64,000 nt of DNA. It comes from Trinickia dabaoshanensis. GTDB taxonomy: Bacteria; Pseudomonadota; Gammaproteobacteria; Burkholderiales; Burkholderiaceae. The stretch covers positions 1 to 64,000 of the forward strand of contig NZ_PNYA01000027.1 in the NCBI RefSeq assembly GCF_002879885.1, given 5' to 3'. The notes under the pieces were generated by a model. That model was not told where the DNA came from and made no database searches. It worked only from the letters and a program-made list of their open reading frames with translations. The position numbers were made by a program, and so were the translations under genes. How positions within the stretch are numbered: the first letter of the stretch is position 1; every line of letters begins with the position of its first letter. Positions 27,154-36,129 of this stretch are shown here, piece by piece.

Positions 27154-28482
27154 ATGCATTCGTCGTCGTCACCGCTGCCTAGTGCAACCGCAACCGCAAC
27201 CGCAACAGCGACAGCGCCAGCCGCCTCGCCAATGACCGTGGGCGCCACCGGCAACGCCGCGGCTGCGCTTGCGGAGCGACTCGCGCGGCATCGGCGCCTC
27301 GCCTTCCGTTGGTTCGCTCTCGGCCTCGTCATCGCCGCGATCGCCGCCGGCAGTGGGTGGTGGACGCTCATGCGCAATGTCGTCTCGACGGACGATGCCT
27401 ATGTCGCCGGCGACGTCGTCGAAGTCTCGCCGCGTATCGAAGGAACCGCCGTCGCCGTCTTCGTGCAAGACACCGATACCGTCGAGGCCGGCGCGCCGCT
27501 CGTGCGGATGGACCCGACCGATGCGCGCCTCTCGCTCGACGCGGCGGTCGAAGCGTTGGCCCATGCCGTTCGCGACTACCGCTCCGCCGGTGCCGACGCA
27601 GATCAGGCACGCGAGCAAATTCGCCTCAGAGCGTCGGAATTGGCGCGCGCGCAGGACGACTTCGACCGGCGTGGCGCGATCGCGGCGCAAGGCGCCGTCT
27701 CGAAGGAGGAGTTGCGCCATGCGGGCAGTGCGGTCGCGGCCGCGCAAGCCGCGCTCGAGTCGCAGCGCGCCGCGTTCCGTTCGAGCCTCGCTCACATCGA
27801 GGGCACCACGGTCGCGTCGAACCCGCTCGTGAAAGAAGCCGCGGCGCGCGTGCGCAGCGCGGCGCTCGCGCTGGCGCGCACGGTCGTACGCGCGCCGATT
27901 TCCGGTCGCATTACGCGCCGTATCGTGCAAGTGGGGCAGCACGTGACACCGGGCACGCCGTTGCTCGTGATCGTTCCACTCGATCGCGTGTGGGTCGACG
28001 CGAATTTCAAGGAGTCTCAGCTTGGCCGATTGCATCCGGGCCAAGCCGTCACGCTGACCTCGGATCTCTATGGTGGCGCCGTGACTTACCACGGAACGAT
28101 ACAAGGCTTCGAAGCAGGCACCGGCGCCGCCTTTGCCGCGTTACCCGCGCAAAATGCAACGGGCAATTGGATCAAGGTGGTTCAGCGTGTACCGGTTCGC
28201 ATCGCGCTCGATGCACGCGAGCTGCGCGCCAATCCGCTACTCATCGGTATGTCGATGGATGCTCAGGTGCGCGTCGATCGACCGGGCGCATCGCATGGCG
28301 CGCTGACTTCGGCATCGGCCTCGACGGCCCCGGGCCTGCGCATGCCAGCATTGCCGCGCACGGCCGACACCACGTATGTCTATGCCGACGACGCGAAGGC
28401 GGGCGAGGCGCTAGTCGACGAGACGATTCGCGCGAATAGCGCCAGAGCCGGTGCGAACGACGACAAAGGTAGGCGGCAATGA
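27154..28482 (+). CDS. EmrA/HlyD-family membrane-fusion protein
   Basis: 442-aa adaptor of a major-facilitator tripartite pump. Short cytoplasmic tail with an Ala-Thr repeat (residues 11-20), one membrane anchor (about 49-69, FALGLVIAAIAAGSGWWTL), then barrel-sandwich (YVAGDVVEVSPRIEGTAVAV), helical hairpin (about 130-225) and second half (RTVVRAPISGRITRRIVQVGQ). Pairs with the DHA2 transporter gene, whose ATG overlaps this stop by 4 nt. No outer-membrane factor gene is adjacent, so it must borrow one. The Ala-Thr stretch is encoded by a GCAACC hexamer repeat. The C-terminal ~60 residues beyond the adaptor fold are low-complexity. Confidence 0.9.
   Translation: MHSSSSPLPSATATATATATAPAASPMTVGATGNAAAALAERLARHRRLAFRWFALGLVIAAIAAGSGWWTLMRNVVSTDDAYVAGDVVEVSPRIEGTAVAVFVQDTDTVEAGAPLVRMDPTDARLSLDAAVEALAHAVRDYRSAGADADQAREQIRLRASELARAQDDFDRRGAIAAQGAVSKEELRHAGSAVAAAQAALESQRAAFRSSLAHIEGTTVASNPLVKEAAARVRSAALALARTVVRAPISGRITRRIVQVGQHVTPGTPLLVIVPLDRVWVDANFKESQLGRLHPGQAVTLTSDLYGGAVTYHGTIQGFEAGTGAAFAALPAQNATGNWIKVVQRVPVRIALDARELRANPLLIGMSMDAQVRVDRPGASHGALTSASASTAPGLRMPALPRTADTTYVYADDAKAGEALVDETIRANSARAGANDDKGRRQ
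27184..27207 (+). repeat. Hexanucleotide tandem repeat (GCAACC)n in coding sequence
   Basis: Three perfect GCAACC units and a fourth with one change encode an (Ala-Thr)4 stretch in the cytoplasmic tail of the EmrA-like protein. A unit gain or loss would stay in frame. Confidence 0.85.
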
Positions 28483-30029
28483 GCGCGTCCATTCGCCGCG
28501 AGACGCCACGGCCCACGCCGCTGCCGCTCGAGCCGTTGCACGGCGGCACGCTCGTGGCCGTCGCTATCGCGATCAGCACCGCCAATTTCATGCAGACGTT
28601 GGACCTGACCATTGCGAACGTCGCGGTACCGACGATCGCCGGCGATCTCGGCGTCTCGCCCGATATGGGCACCTGGATGCTGACGTCGTTCGCCACGCCG
28701 CTAGCCATCACACTCCCGCTGACGGGATGGCTCGCGCAGCGCTTCGGACAAGTGCGGCTGTTCCGCATCTCGGTGGCGCTGTTCATCGCGACCTCGATGC
28801 TGTGCGGCCTGGCGCCGACGTTCGGCACGCTCATCGTGCTGCGCGCGTTGCAAGGCGCCGCGTCGGGGCCGATCACCGCCCTATCGCAAGCCTTGCTCGT
28901 CGCCGTTTTCCCGCCGGCGAAACGCAATAAGGCGCTCGCCGTTTGGCAAACCACGACGTTTATCGCGCCCGTGCTTGGACCGATAGCGGGCGGATGGATC
29001 ACCGACAACATCGCTTGGCCTTGGATCTTTTATATCAACGTGCCGGCGGGCGCGGCCGTGCTCTTCATTTTGCTTCGCGCGCTCGGGAGGCGCGACAACA
29101 GCACGCGCAAGCTCCCCGTCGATGCCGTGGGCCTCTTCTTGCTCGCGCTGTCCTTCGGCTCTTTGCAACTGATGCTCGACCGAGGCCAAAACCTCGATTG
29201 GTTTGCCGCTACGCCCATTCGCGTGCTCGCTGCGATCGGCATCGTGAGCTTGGTCGCTCTCGTCATATGGGAGCTCACCGAGCTTCATCCGATCGTCGAT
29301 TTGAAGCTATTCGCCGATTTGAATTTTTCCGCGGGCACGCTTGCCGTCACCGTCGGATTCGGCGTCTACTATGCGGCGCTCGTGCTCGTGCCGCTTTGGC
29401 TGCAAACCCAGCAAGGCTATACAGCGACCTGGGCCGGCATCGCCACCGCGCCGCTCGGCATCGCTGGGATCGTGGTGGCGCCGCTGATCGGGCGCATTCA
29501 GCATCGCGTCGATCCGCGCCGCTTCGCCACGCTTGCCCTGCTCGGCTGGGGCGCCGCCTCTCTATGGCGCATGCGGTTCGACACCGACGTACCGATCAGC
29601 GAGATCGCCGCCAATTCGCTGTTGATGGGCGCGGCCACGGCGTTTTTCATTACGCCGCTCGTGTCGCTCTCGCTCGCGGGCTTGCCGCGCGAGAGGCTGC
29701 CGGCCGCTTCCGGGCTTCAAAACGCACTGCGCCGGATCGGCACGAGCGTGGCGACCTCGCTCGCGCCGACTTACCTCGAACGCCGCGCGCGCGTGCACAG
29801 CACCTATCTCGTCGACCGGCTCACGCCGCTGAACCGCAGTTTCAACGAATGGTTCGAGGGGTTGCGCCATGCCGGCCGTTCGCACGATGCGGCTCTCGCG
29901 GCGATCGCCAAGGCCGTCGAAGTACAAGCCCACATGCTCGCGCTCGACGACTTCTCCGGCGGATGCGCGCTACTGTTTGCCGCGACGCTCGCGGTCGTTT
30001 GGCTCGCCCGATACCGGCGCGCCGGCTAA
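28479..30029 (+). CDS. DHA2-family MFS drug transporter (EmrB/QacA type)
   Basis: 516-aa inner-membrane proton antiporter with about 14 membrane segments. DHA2 hallmarks are visible: LDLTIANVAVPTIAGDLG in segment 1 (motif D1) and a motif C-like stretch in segment 5 (APVLGPIAGGWITDN). Translationally coupled to the EmrA-like adaptor (ATGA overlap), so the two form an EmrAB-type exporter of hydrophobic compounds. It converges on an aromatic-type FAD monooxygenase gene 8 bp away; a link between the exporter and the aromatic compound handled by that enzyme is possible but only inferred. Confidence 0.93.
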   Translation: MSASIRRETPRPTPLPLEPLHGGTLVAVAIAISTANFMQTLDLTIANVAVPTIAGDLGVSPDMGTWMLTSFATPLAITLPLTGWLAQRFGQVRLFRISVALFIATSMLCGLAPTFGTLIVLRALQGAASGPITALSQALLVAVFPPAKRNKALAVWQTTTFIAPVLGPIAGGWITDNIAWPWIFYINVPAGAAVLFILLRALGRRDNSTRKLPVDAVGLFLLALSFGSLQLMLDRGQNLDWFAATPIRVLAAIGIVSLVALVIWELTELHPIVDLKLFADLNFSAGTLAVTVGFGVYYAALVLVPLWLQTQQGYTATWAGIATAPLGIAGIVVAPLIGRIQHRVDPRRFATLALLGWGAASLWRMRFDTDVPISEIAANSLLMGAATAFFITPLVSLSLAGLPRERLPAASGLQNALRRIGTSVATSLAPTYLERRARVHSTYLVDRLTPLNRSFNEWFEGLRHAGRSHDAALAAIAKAVEVQAHMLALDDFSGGCALLFAATLAVVWLARYRRAG

Positions 30030-30036
30030 CGCGTCG

Positions 30037-31230
30037 TCATGCGGCCATCGCCCATGCCGGCATCGTTCGCAATGCAGGCAGCCGGGGCGAAGCCTGCGCA
30101 CCGAGCGCGTCATAACCGAACACCCATCGCGCATCGGTTTCACCGCGCATGAACGTATTGGCAGCCGAGACCCGGTGCACTTGCGTAAGCCGCTTGCGAC
30201 GCGCCTGAGCGAAGCTGCGGAACGCGGGTTCGAAATCGCCGGCGCCCACCAACGCACGCGTCAGCATCACGGCGTCTTCGAGCGCCATGGCCGCGCCTTG
30301 CGACATGAACGGCCGCATGGGATGGCATGCATCGCCAATCAACACGATGCGCGACGTCCCGAATTCGAAGTGCGGCGGCCGCTCGAACAGCGCCCATTTG
30401 GCGACGCCGGCCCGCGGAGCGTGGGCGAGCATTCGTTTGACGTCGGGATGGAAATCGCGAAACGCGTGGCGCATCTCGTCCGGATCGGCGGGCATCGACG
30501 ACGCCTCGGTCGACCAACTCGCTTGCGGCATCATCGCCGCGAAGTAGAAATCGCGCCGAGCGCGATCGAGCCAATACGATAGAACGAACCGTTCGGCGTC
30601 CCACCACTTCGTCAGGTCGTCGACGGCCAAGCCGCGCAGATCCTCGCGCGGATACGATCCACGAAACGCGACCTGTCCCGAGAAGACCGGTTGCTCGCGC
30701 CCGCGCAATGCGCCGCGCACGCTCGAGCGCAAACCATCGGCAGCGATCACCGCGTCGCACTCGACGCGGCTACCGTCGTCGAACCCGAGCACAATCGTTT
30801 CGCCGCCCCAATCGATTCCCGCCAAGCGCTTGGCCCATCGCACGCTACCTGGCGTCACGGCCGACATCAGCGCCGTATGCAACTCCCCGCGGCGCACTGC
30901 GACGAACGGCGCGCCGAATTGCCGATGCGCGCTCTCGCCGAGCGAAAGTGCAAACAGCATCTCGCCGCTCGTTCCGTCGCGATTCAAGAATGCGCACGGC
31001 TCTTGTCCCTTCAGCAATACATGCCGATGCACATCCAGATGGCGCAACACGCGCATCAAGTTCGGGCTCAAATGAATGCCGCCCCCGGCCGGCGCAAATC
31101 GTTCGTATTGCTCATAGACGGTCACCTTGTAACCGGCTCGCTGCATCAGCGCGGCGACCGCGGCCCCACCGATGCCCGCTCCGATGACGGCGACCCGAGC
31201 GCCGCCGCATGTGTCATGTTTCGAATTCAT
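30037..31230 (-). CDS. FAD-dependent aromatic monooxygenase (salicylate/6-hydroxynicotinate hydroxylase-like)
   Basis: 397-aa class A flavoprotein monooxygenase. FAD motifs in order: GxGxxG VIGAGIGGAAVAAL (about 14-27), DG motif CDAVIAADGLRSSVRG (about 165-180), and GD motif VLIGDACHPMRPFMSQGAAMALEDA (about 295-320). Style is closest to NicC-type 6-hydroxynicotinate 3-monooxygenase and salicylate hydroxylase: para- or decarboxylative hydroxylation of an aromatic acid with NADH. The start at 31230 has a perfect GGGAGG ribosome site; the upstream extension is shadow. No ring-cleavage genes adjoin it. Two lux-box-like direct repeats lie about 270 bp upstream. Exact substrate unknown. Confidence 0.85.
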   Translation of the reverse strand: MNSKHDTCGGARVAVIGAGIGGAAVAALMQRAGYKVTVYEQYERFAPAGGGIHLSPNLMRVLRHLDVHRHVLLKGQEPCAFLNRDGTSGEMLFALSLGESAHRQFGAPFVAVRRGELHTALMSAVTPGSVRWAKRLAGIDWGGETIVLGFDDGSRVECDAVIAADGLRSSVRGALRGREQPVFSGQVAFRGSYPREDLRGLAVDDLTKWWDAERFVLSYWLDRARRDFYFAAMMPQASWSTEASSMPADPDEMRHAFRDFHPDVKRMLAHAPRAGVAKWALFERPPHFEFGTSRIVLIGDACHPMRPFMSQGAAMALEDAVMLTRALVGAGDFEPAFRSFAQARRKRLTQVHRVSAANTFMRGETDARWVFGYDALGAQASPRLPALRTMPAWAMAA

Positions 31231-31498
31231 GTTGCCTCCCAGACCTGCGCTCGCACGCGCAAGCAACGGATACTCGCAAATGGCCTGCGCTGTCCGAAAC
31301 GCATGACATCCGGACCACGCACCGGCTTGCGCTACATGCAAGGCGCGCAATTGAGCAGCGGTGATGAGCCGGCCGGGCATGATTTGCGGCCGATGAGCAA
31401 CGACAGTAGCCATGGTTTCCTCCGCTATCGACGGCGCGACGGTGAGCCGCGTCCTCTCGAATGGGACGCATTAGAACGGAGGCCGATCGATGAGAAAA

Positions 31499-31544
31499 CT
31501 GGCAGAACTCTCAGAAAATACCGGTTCTCTGACACTTCTCTCAG
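31499..31544. promoter_or_regulatory. Pair of CTG-N10-CAG direct repeats
   Basis: CTGGCAGAACTCTCAG (31499-31514) and CTGACACTTCTCTCAG (31529-31544) share 12 of 16 positions and start exactly 30 bp apart, about three helical turns. The CTG-N10-CAG ends recall lux-box operators. They lie between the monooxygenase start and the 3' end of a LuxR-type HTH gene. Function inferred only. Confidence 0.45.
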
Positions 31545-31744
31545 GGCGTGGAATAAGCGAGAGACCGGTTAAGGCGTGTGTGTTCCTATCGCGGGCTAAG
31601 GCGTCACGAGCGGTTCCGAACGCGGTCGCGGCGCGGGTGGAACGGTTTCATAGCGGGATTGGGTTAGGACTGCCGAAAGGCAAGGCGGCCGAGGCGAGCC
31701 GAGAGGCGACCGGTGCGGCCCTCTCGTTCGCCGTGCGAGAGGTG

Positions 31745-32014
31745 TCAATTAAAAGCGATGATGCCGAGCATAAGCGCCTTGACGGCGGCATGGGTTTTGT
31801 TCGACGCATTCAGTTTTGAAATCGCGCTGGCCACGTGGAAGTTGATCGTGCGTTCCGTGACACCGAGAATCATCCCGATCTCGCATGAGGTCTTGCCCAC
31901 GGCGGCCCAACGCAGAACCTCGCGCTCGCGCTCGCTCAGCGGCGATACGCCCCTCGCATCGCCGCGCAATGGCAAAGGCGGAATGGGCGCCTCGCGCTTC
32001 ATCACTTGCTCCAT
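31745..32014 (-). CDS. HTH-only LuxR-type regulator, 89 aa
   Basis: Short protein consisting almost only of a LuxR/GerE DNA-binding domain (residues 29-89): LSEREREVLRWAAVGKTSCEIG, GVTERTINFHVASAISKL and NASNKTHAAVKA. This is the quorum-sensing LuxR style, yet the N-terminal acyl-homoserine-lactone domain is absent. An ATG at 32014 with GGAG six nt upstream gives a well-formed start, so the short protein is probably made rather than being debris; a TTG-initiated frame reaches 32155 without family resemblance. No luxI gene is visible. It may act as a constitutive activator or interfere with full-length LuxR proteins by heterodimerising (inference). Confidence 0.7.
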   Translation of the reverse strand: MEQVMKREAPIPPLPLRGDARGVSPLSEREREVLRWAAVGKTSCEIGMILGVTERTINFHVASAISKLNASNKTHAAVKALMLGIIAFN

Positions 32015-32403
32015 TTTCTGCTCCGCAAAAGAATGCAAACATGCCAAGTCAGCTGCACCACCTGCAACGAGCCATGCCTGGAACGGCAATATCCGCCGCC
32101 TCCGAATAAAAACGGGCCGGCCTATTCGCAAGAAAACACGCCCCCGCGCACTCAATCAGGGGGTCAAGGGAAAGCGAGAATCAGCGGTTCGTTCGAGGCT
32201 GGGACTGTGAAGCCCGCCCTGGGAGCGGCAAGCGCGCCAGAGTCGAAGGCATGCGGATCGGAGCCGCACGTCGTGTGACCGCCCGATGTAAAAAATAGGC
32301 GTCGATACCCCGTACCGTTTTCTTATATATCGCGTTCAGCATAATCGCTGTTTTCGCAGTGCGGAAGATGCGTAGGGCGCACTATATTCATGATTGCAAC
32401 GCC

Positions 32404-33336
32404 ATGAACGCGAAATCGCCGGTGGCCGCCATGACTTCGATCGACCTGAACATGCTCGTCGTACTCGACGTACTGCTCACCGAGCAAAGCGTCGTACGCG
32501 CCGCTCAGCGGCTCGAATTGAGCCCTTCCGCGATGAGCCGCGCGCTTGCGCGGCTACGCCTCGTCACGGGCGATCAGCTGCTCGTGCGCGCGGGCCATAC
32601 GCTCGTGCCCACGCCGCTTGCGCTCGAATTGCGCGGTAAGGTCAGCGCCGTGGTCGCCGATGCGCAAAACGTCTTGCGGCCATCGATTCGGCTCGACCTG
32701 GCCTCACTCGAACGCACGTTTACGATTCGCGCGAACGACGGGTTCATCGAGCGCTATGGCGCCCGAATCGCCGGGCTCGTCGAAGAGCAGGCGCCGCTCG
32801 TTCGGCTGCGTTTCGCGGCCAAGCCCGACAAGAGCGGGACGATGCTGCGCGACGGCATCGCCGATCTCGAAGTGGGCGTCGTGAACCACATGGCGCCGGA
32901 GCTGCGCATCCAGGCGCTCTTTCGCGACAAGTTCGTCGGGGTCGTTCGCCTCGGGCACCCGCTGGCTGGCGAAGACGTGACCGCGGCACGCTATGCGGCT
33001 TATCGGCATATCAGCGTATCGCGCCGGGGCCATGCGTTCGGGCCGATCGACGATGCCCTGCGCGAGTGCGGCGAGAAGCGCATCGTCAGCGTGATCGTGC
33101 CGAGCTTTCCCGACGCGCTCGCCCTGGCGCGAACGACCGATTTGGTGGCCAGCGTTCCCGAACGCCAAACCGACGCCGCGCGCGCGGGAATGGTCACGTT
33201 CCCGTTGCCGGTTGCCACGCCCGACGTCACCGTCTCGCAGATCTGGCATCCGCGCTTGGACGGCGACGGCGCGCATCGCTGGCTTCGCACGTGCTTGCGG
33301 CACGCATGCAGCGATGCGCCTGAAATGCTTCAATAG
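32404..33336 (+). CDS. LysR-family regulator (NodD/NahR-like group)
   Basis: LTTR of about 310 aa. The N-terminus DLNMLVVLDVLLTEQSVVRAAQRL...SPSAMSRALARLR is the winged HTH of the group that includes NahR, LinR and NodD-like regulators (begin with xLDLNLL). Effector domain about residues 100-300. Two starts are possible, 32404 (MNAKSP) and 32431 (MTSIDLN); neither has a strong ribosome site, and family starts favour the second. Convergent with the VOC gene. The target is not obvious: it is divergent from the LuxR-type gene with about 390 bp between them. Confidence 0.87.
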   Translation: MNAKSPVAAMTSIDLNMLVVLDVLLTEQSVVRAAQRLELSPSAMSRALARLRLVTGDQLLVRAGHTLVPTPLALELRGKVSAVVADAQNVLRPSIRLDLASLERTFTIRANDGFIERYGARIAGLVEEQAPLVRLRFAAKPDKSGTMLRDGIADLEVGVVNHMAPELRIQALFRDKFVGVVRLGHPLAGEDVTAARYAAYRHISVSRRGHAFGPIDDALRECGEKRIVSVIVPSFPDALALARTTDLVASVPERQTDAARAGMVTFPLPVATPDVTVSQIWHPRLDGDGAHRWLRTCLRHACSDAPEMLQ

Positions 33337-33381
33337 CGCCCGGGCGGCCATCGTTCCGGCTATTTTCGACAGCCCCGGCGA

Positions 33382-33849
33382 TCAGCCGCGCGGCATCTCG
33401 GCCATCGCGCGCTGCATCTCCTCCATGCTCGGCTCACGCTTGTGCGTGGCGACGTGCCAGCGGTGGCCGAACGGGTCTTCGACTTCGCCCCAACGGTCGC
33501 CCCAAAACATATCGGCGAGCGGCGCGCGCACGGTCATTCCCGCCGACACCGCGCGATCGAAAGTCCGATCGGCGTCTTCGACGTATAGATAAAGGCTGAC
33601 AGGCGTGCCTTTGAGCGTTTGCGGTCCGGCCATGCCGCAGTCGGGGCTTTCGTCGGTCAGCATCACCACCGAATCGCCGATCTTGATCTGCGCGTGAGCG
33701 ATCTTGCCGCTCGGTCCGGGCATACGGAACAACTCCACGGCGCCGAAAGCCTTCACGTAAAAGGCGATTGCCTCGCTTGCGTTTCTGCACACGAGGTGCG
33801 GGGTAACCGTGTGCATGCCTTCGGGAATGGGTTTGACGGACGAAGTCAT
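33382..33849 (-). CDS. VOC-family (PhnB-like) protein
   Basis: 155-aa glyoxalase/bleomycin-resistance fold protein of the PhnB group. It shows HTVTPHLVCRNASEAIAFYVKAFGA at the N-terminus, and a C-terminal MFWGDRWGEVEDPFGHRWHVATHK with the terminal glutamate/histidine pattern of VOC metal sites. The precise reaction is unknown; relatives are annotated as glyoxalases or 3-demethylubiquinone methyltransferase-like. Monocistronic, convergent with the LysR gene. Confidence 0.88.
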   Translation of the reverse strand: MTSSVKPIPEGMHTVTPHLVCRNASEAIAFYVKAFGAVELFRMPGPSGKIAHAQIKIGDSVVMLTDESPDCGMAGPQTLKGTPVSLYLYVEDADRTFDRAVSAGMTVRAPLADMFWGDRWGEVEDPFGHRWHVATHKREPSMEEMQRAMAEMPRG

Positions 33850-34111
33850 TGTAGGCGCTCCATTTTCAGTAGTTCGTTAATGAGTGGGCCTCGTCGTGGC
33901 AGGACGAATGCGGTTTCGCATTCCCACTGACCTTCGGGGTTTCGCGCCTTGCGAACAGCGGGGCTCCACCCGTACGACGACCGAACACCGGGCATTTCGA
34001 CATTGGCTCAAAGAATTTTTGCGCGCCGCGTTGCATGCGCTCGCCGCTGCAACAATTTCGCAACATTAGAAAAACATAATGCGCTCTCCTCATTAATTGT
34101 CATACTTTTCC

Positions 34112-36061
34112 ATGCGACATCTCGCGATTGCTTCCCCGCTGCGCCTTTCGCTGCTTGCCAGTATTGCTGCTCTGGCTGCATGCGGCGGCGGCAATGGTCA
34201 ATCTACAAACGCGTCCATCCCGGCGCCGCCGCCTACGCCGAGCTTCGTCGACAGTGCGCAGATCCCCGATGTGCCCGCGTTCGTGGACAACATCGCCACC
34301 AATCAGCGAGGCGATGCGCGATACGCGACGCTGGGAACGAACGCGGGTGTGCGCGTCGTGTCCCGATTCCTCGATATCTGGCAACCGCTCACCGAGATCG
34401 TCGATGCGGGCGTCTCGGCACCGGCGAACGGTTCATTCCCGGCCGTCGTTCAATCGACGTGGACAGGGTTGCCGAACGACGGAACGCCGGGCGGGGCGGT
34501 ATTGAATAGCGCCGTGCATGCGGCGAACATCCAGTTCGTGGTGAACGAGACGACGAGCCGCACCCAAGCGCAAGCCGACGCCGCGTATTACGACGACCGG
34601 CGCGGCAAGGGCTATAGCGTGACGGATGGCATGGGACCGCTCACCAGCGCGTGGCGCGCCGCCGCGCAGCAGACCACTTCCATCACCACGATTCCCGCCG
34701 ACGCGACGACCGTGCTTTACAACGACAGCGGGAACAACACGGGCGTGGGGACCAGCGGCGGCAACGCGGGCTTCGGGCAGGTTGTCGATTTGTTGAACGC
34801 CATGGGTGCGAATGCGTCCACCGAGCCGGCCAAGCGCTTTTACAAGTACGCGCGTCCGTACCGTTGGAGCACGAGCGTCGTGGTCGATCCCACACTGGTG
34901 CCGGCCGAGAGCACGACGCCGACAACCGACGGCGGGTTCATCAGCGGTCATGAAGCCGAAGCCATGCGCGACGCCATGACGATGGCCTACGTGCTACCGG
35001 AGCGCTTCCAGGAAATGGCGAGCCGCGGCCTCGAGCTCGGCGAGAACCGCATTTTCGCGGGCATGCACTCCCCGCTCGATGTGATCTCGGGCCGTATGTT
35101 CGCGCTGGCCGCGACCGCCGCGAACCTCTCCGCTTCGGCCAATGCGACGCTTAAGAGCAATGCTTTCGCACAGGCGCATGCGGCCCTGATGCAGGCGACG
35201 AACACGAATGCGGCGACGTTCGCCGCGTTTGCGCATTCGGGGACGACTACGACGGACCGATTCGCGGACTATGGGACGAACAAGGCGAATTTCATTCGGC
35301 GTATGACCTTCGGCTTCGCGCCGATCGAATCGACCGATGCGCCTCCCGTCGTGCCGAAGGGCGCGGAAGTCATGCTGGAAACACGCTTTCCGTATTTGAG
35401 CGCGGACCAGCGGCGCGTCGTGCTGAAGACGACCGAGCTGCCGTCCGGGTATCCGGTGATGGACGACGCGGAAGGTTGGGGACGTCTGAATATGTTCGCC
35501 GCAGCCGATGGGTATGGCGCGTTCAACGGCAGCGTCGTTGTCTCGATGGACGCGTCGCAAGGCGGGTTCAACGCGGCGGACCTGTGGCGCAACGACATTT
35601 CGGGTACGGGAAAACTCACGCTGCAAGGCAGCGGGACGTTGGCGCTGGGTGGAAACAATACGTGGTCCGGTGGCGCGCAGGTGAACGGCGGTGTGTTGCA
35701 AGCGCAGTCGGCTAATGCATTTGGAACCGGCGACGTGTACGTTGGCGCAGGCGGTGTGACGATCGCGGCTTCGTCGCCGGTGACCGTTGCGGGCAATTAC
35801 ACGCAGCTCGCCGGCACGACGCTCGAACTCGATATCGACGGTACGGGCGCGGGGCGGTTGCGCGTCGGCAATCTGATTACGATCGCGGGCGGCACGCTGC
35901 ACGTGAAGCTCGTCAACGGTTATTCGCCGAAAGCGGGTGATGTGGTCGAGTTAATCGATGGTGCTGGGTCGATGAAGCAGTTCACCACGGTCACGGTCGA
36001 TGGGCATAAGGCTACGCCGGTGTATACGGGTGCCGGCGTTTCCGTGCATATCGATTCGTAG
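34112..36061 (+). CDS. Exported PAP2-like phosphatase with autotransporter-type beta-strand repeat tail
   Basis: 649-aa predicted lipoprotein: signal ends in the lipobox LAAC (Cys24) followed by a Gly/Asn-rich linker. Residues about 70-400 are a PAP2/class-A acid-phosphatase-like domain with the three family motifs: KRFYKYARPYRW (KxxxxxxRP), GGFISGHEAEAM (SGH) and ENRIFAGMHSPLDVISGR (R-x5-H-x3-D). From about 480 on the style switches to the autotransporter-associated beta-strand repeat (TLQGSGTLALGGNNTWSGG, GGVLQAQSANAFGTG). No C-terminal barrel follows, so the tail may serve surface display or binding. ATG at 34112; a TTG at 34097 is less likely. Followed by a hairpin and a convergent lipoprotein gene. 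Confidence 0.82.
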   Translation: MRHLAIASPLRLSLLASIAALAACGGGNGQSTNASIPAPPPTPSFVDSAQIPDVPAFVDNIATNQRGDARYATLGTNAGVRVVSRFLDIWQPLTEIVDAGVSAPANGSFPAVVQSTWTGLPNDGTPGGAVLNSAVHAANIQFVVNETTSRTQAQADAAYYDDRRGKGYSVTDGMGPLTSAWRAAAQQTTSITTIPADATTVLYNDSGNNTGVGTSGGNAGFGQVVDLLNAMGANASTEPAKRFYKYARPYRWSTSVVVDPTLVPAESTTPTTDGGFISGHEAEAMRDAMTMAYVLPERFQEMASRGLELGENRIFAGMHSPLDVISGRMFALAATAANLSASANATLKSNAFAQAHAALMQATNTNAATFAAFAHSGTTTTDRFADYGTNKANFIRRMTFGFAPIESTDAPPVVPKGAEVMLETRFPYLSADQRRVVLKTTELPSGYPVMDDAEGWGRLNMFAAADGYGAFNGSVVVSMDASQGGFNAADLWRNDISGTGKLTLQGSGTLALGGNNTWSGGAQVNGGVLQAQSANAFGTGDVYVGAGGVTIAASSPVTVAGNYTQLAGTTLELDIDGTGAGRLRVGNLITIAGGTLHVKLVNGYSPKAGDVVELIDGAGSMKQFTTVTVDGHKATPVYTGAGVSVHIDS

Positions 36062-36082
36062 TTCGTTGAGCTAATGGGGCAT

Positions 36083-36121
36083 GCCGAACGGACAACAGCC
36101 TGCTAGAAGGCGCCGTTCGGC
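36083..36121. terminator. Hairpin between convergent genes
   Basis: GCCGAACGG (36083-36091) and CCGTTCGGC (36113-36121) form a perfect 9-bp stem with a 21-nt loop, between the stops at 36061 and 36130. No clear T-run; likely a weak bidirectional terminator. Confidence 0.45.
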
Positions 36122-36129
36122 TCCATCGC

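Noticed and set aside
31490-31819. 109-codon plus-strand frame
   Set aside because: Overlaps the lux-box-like repeats and the 3' end of the LuxR-type gene; composition not gene-like.
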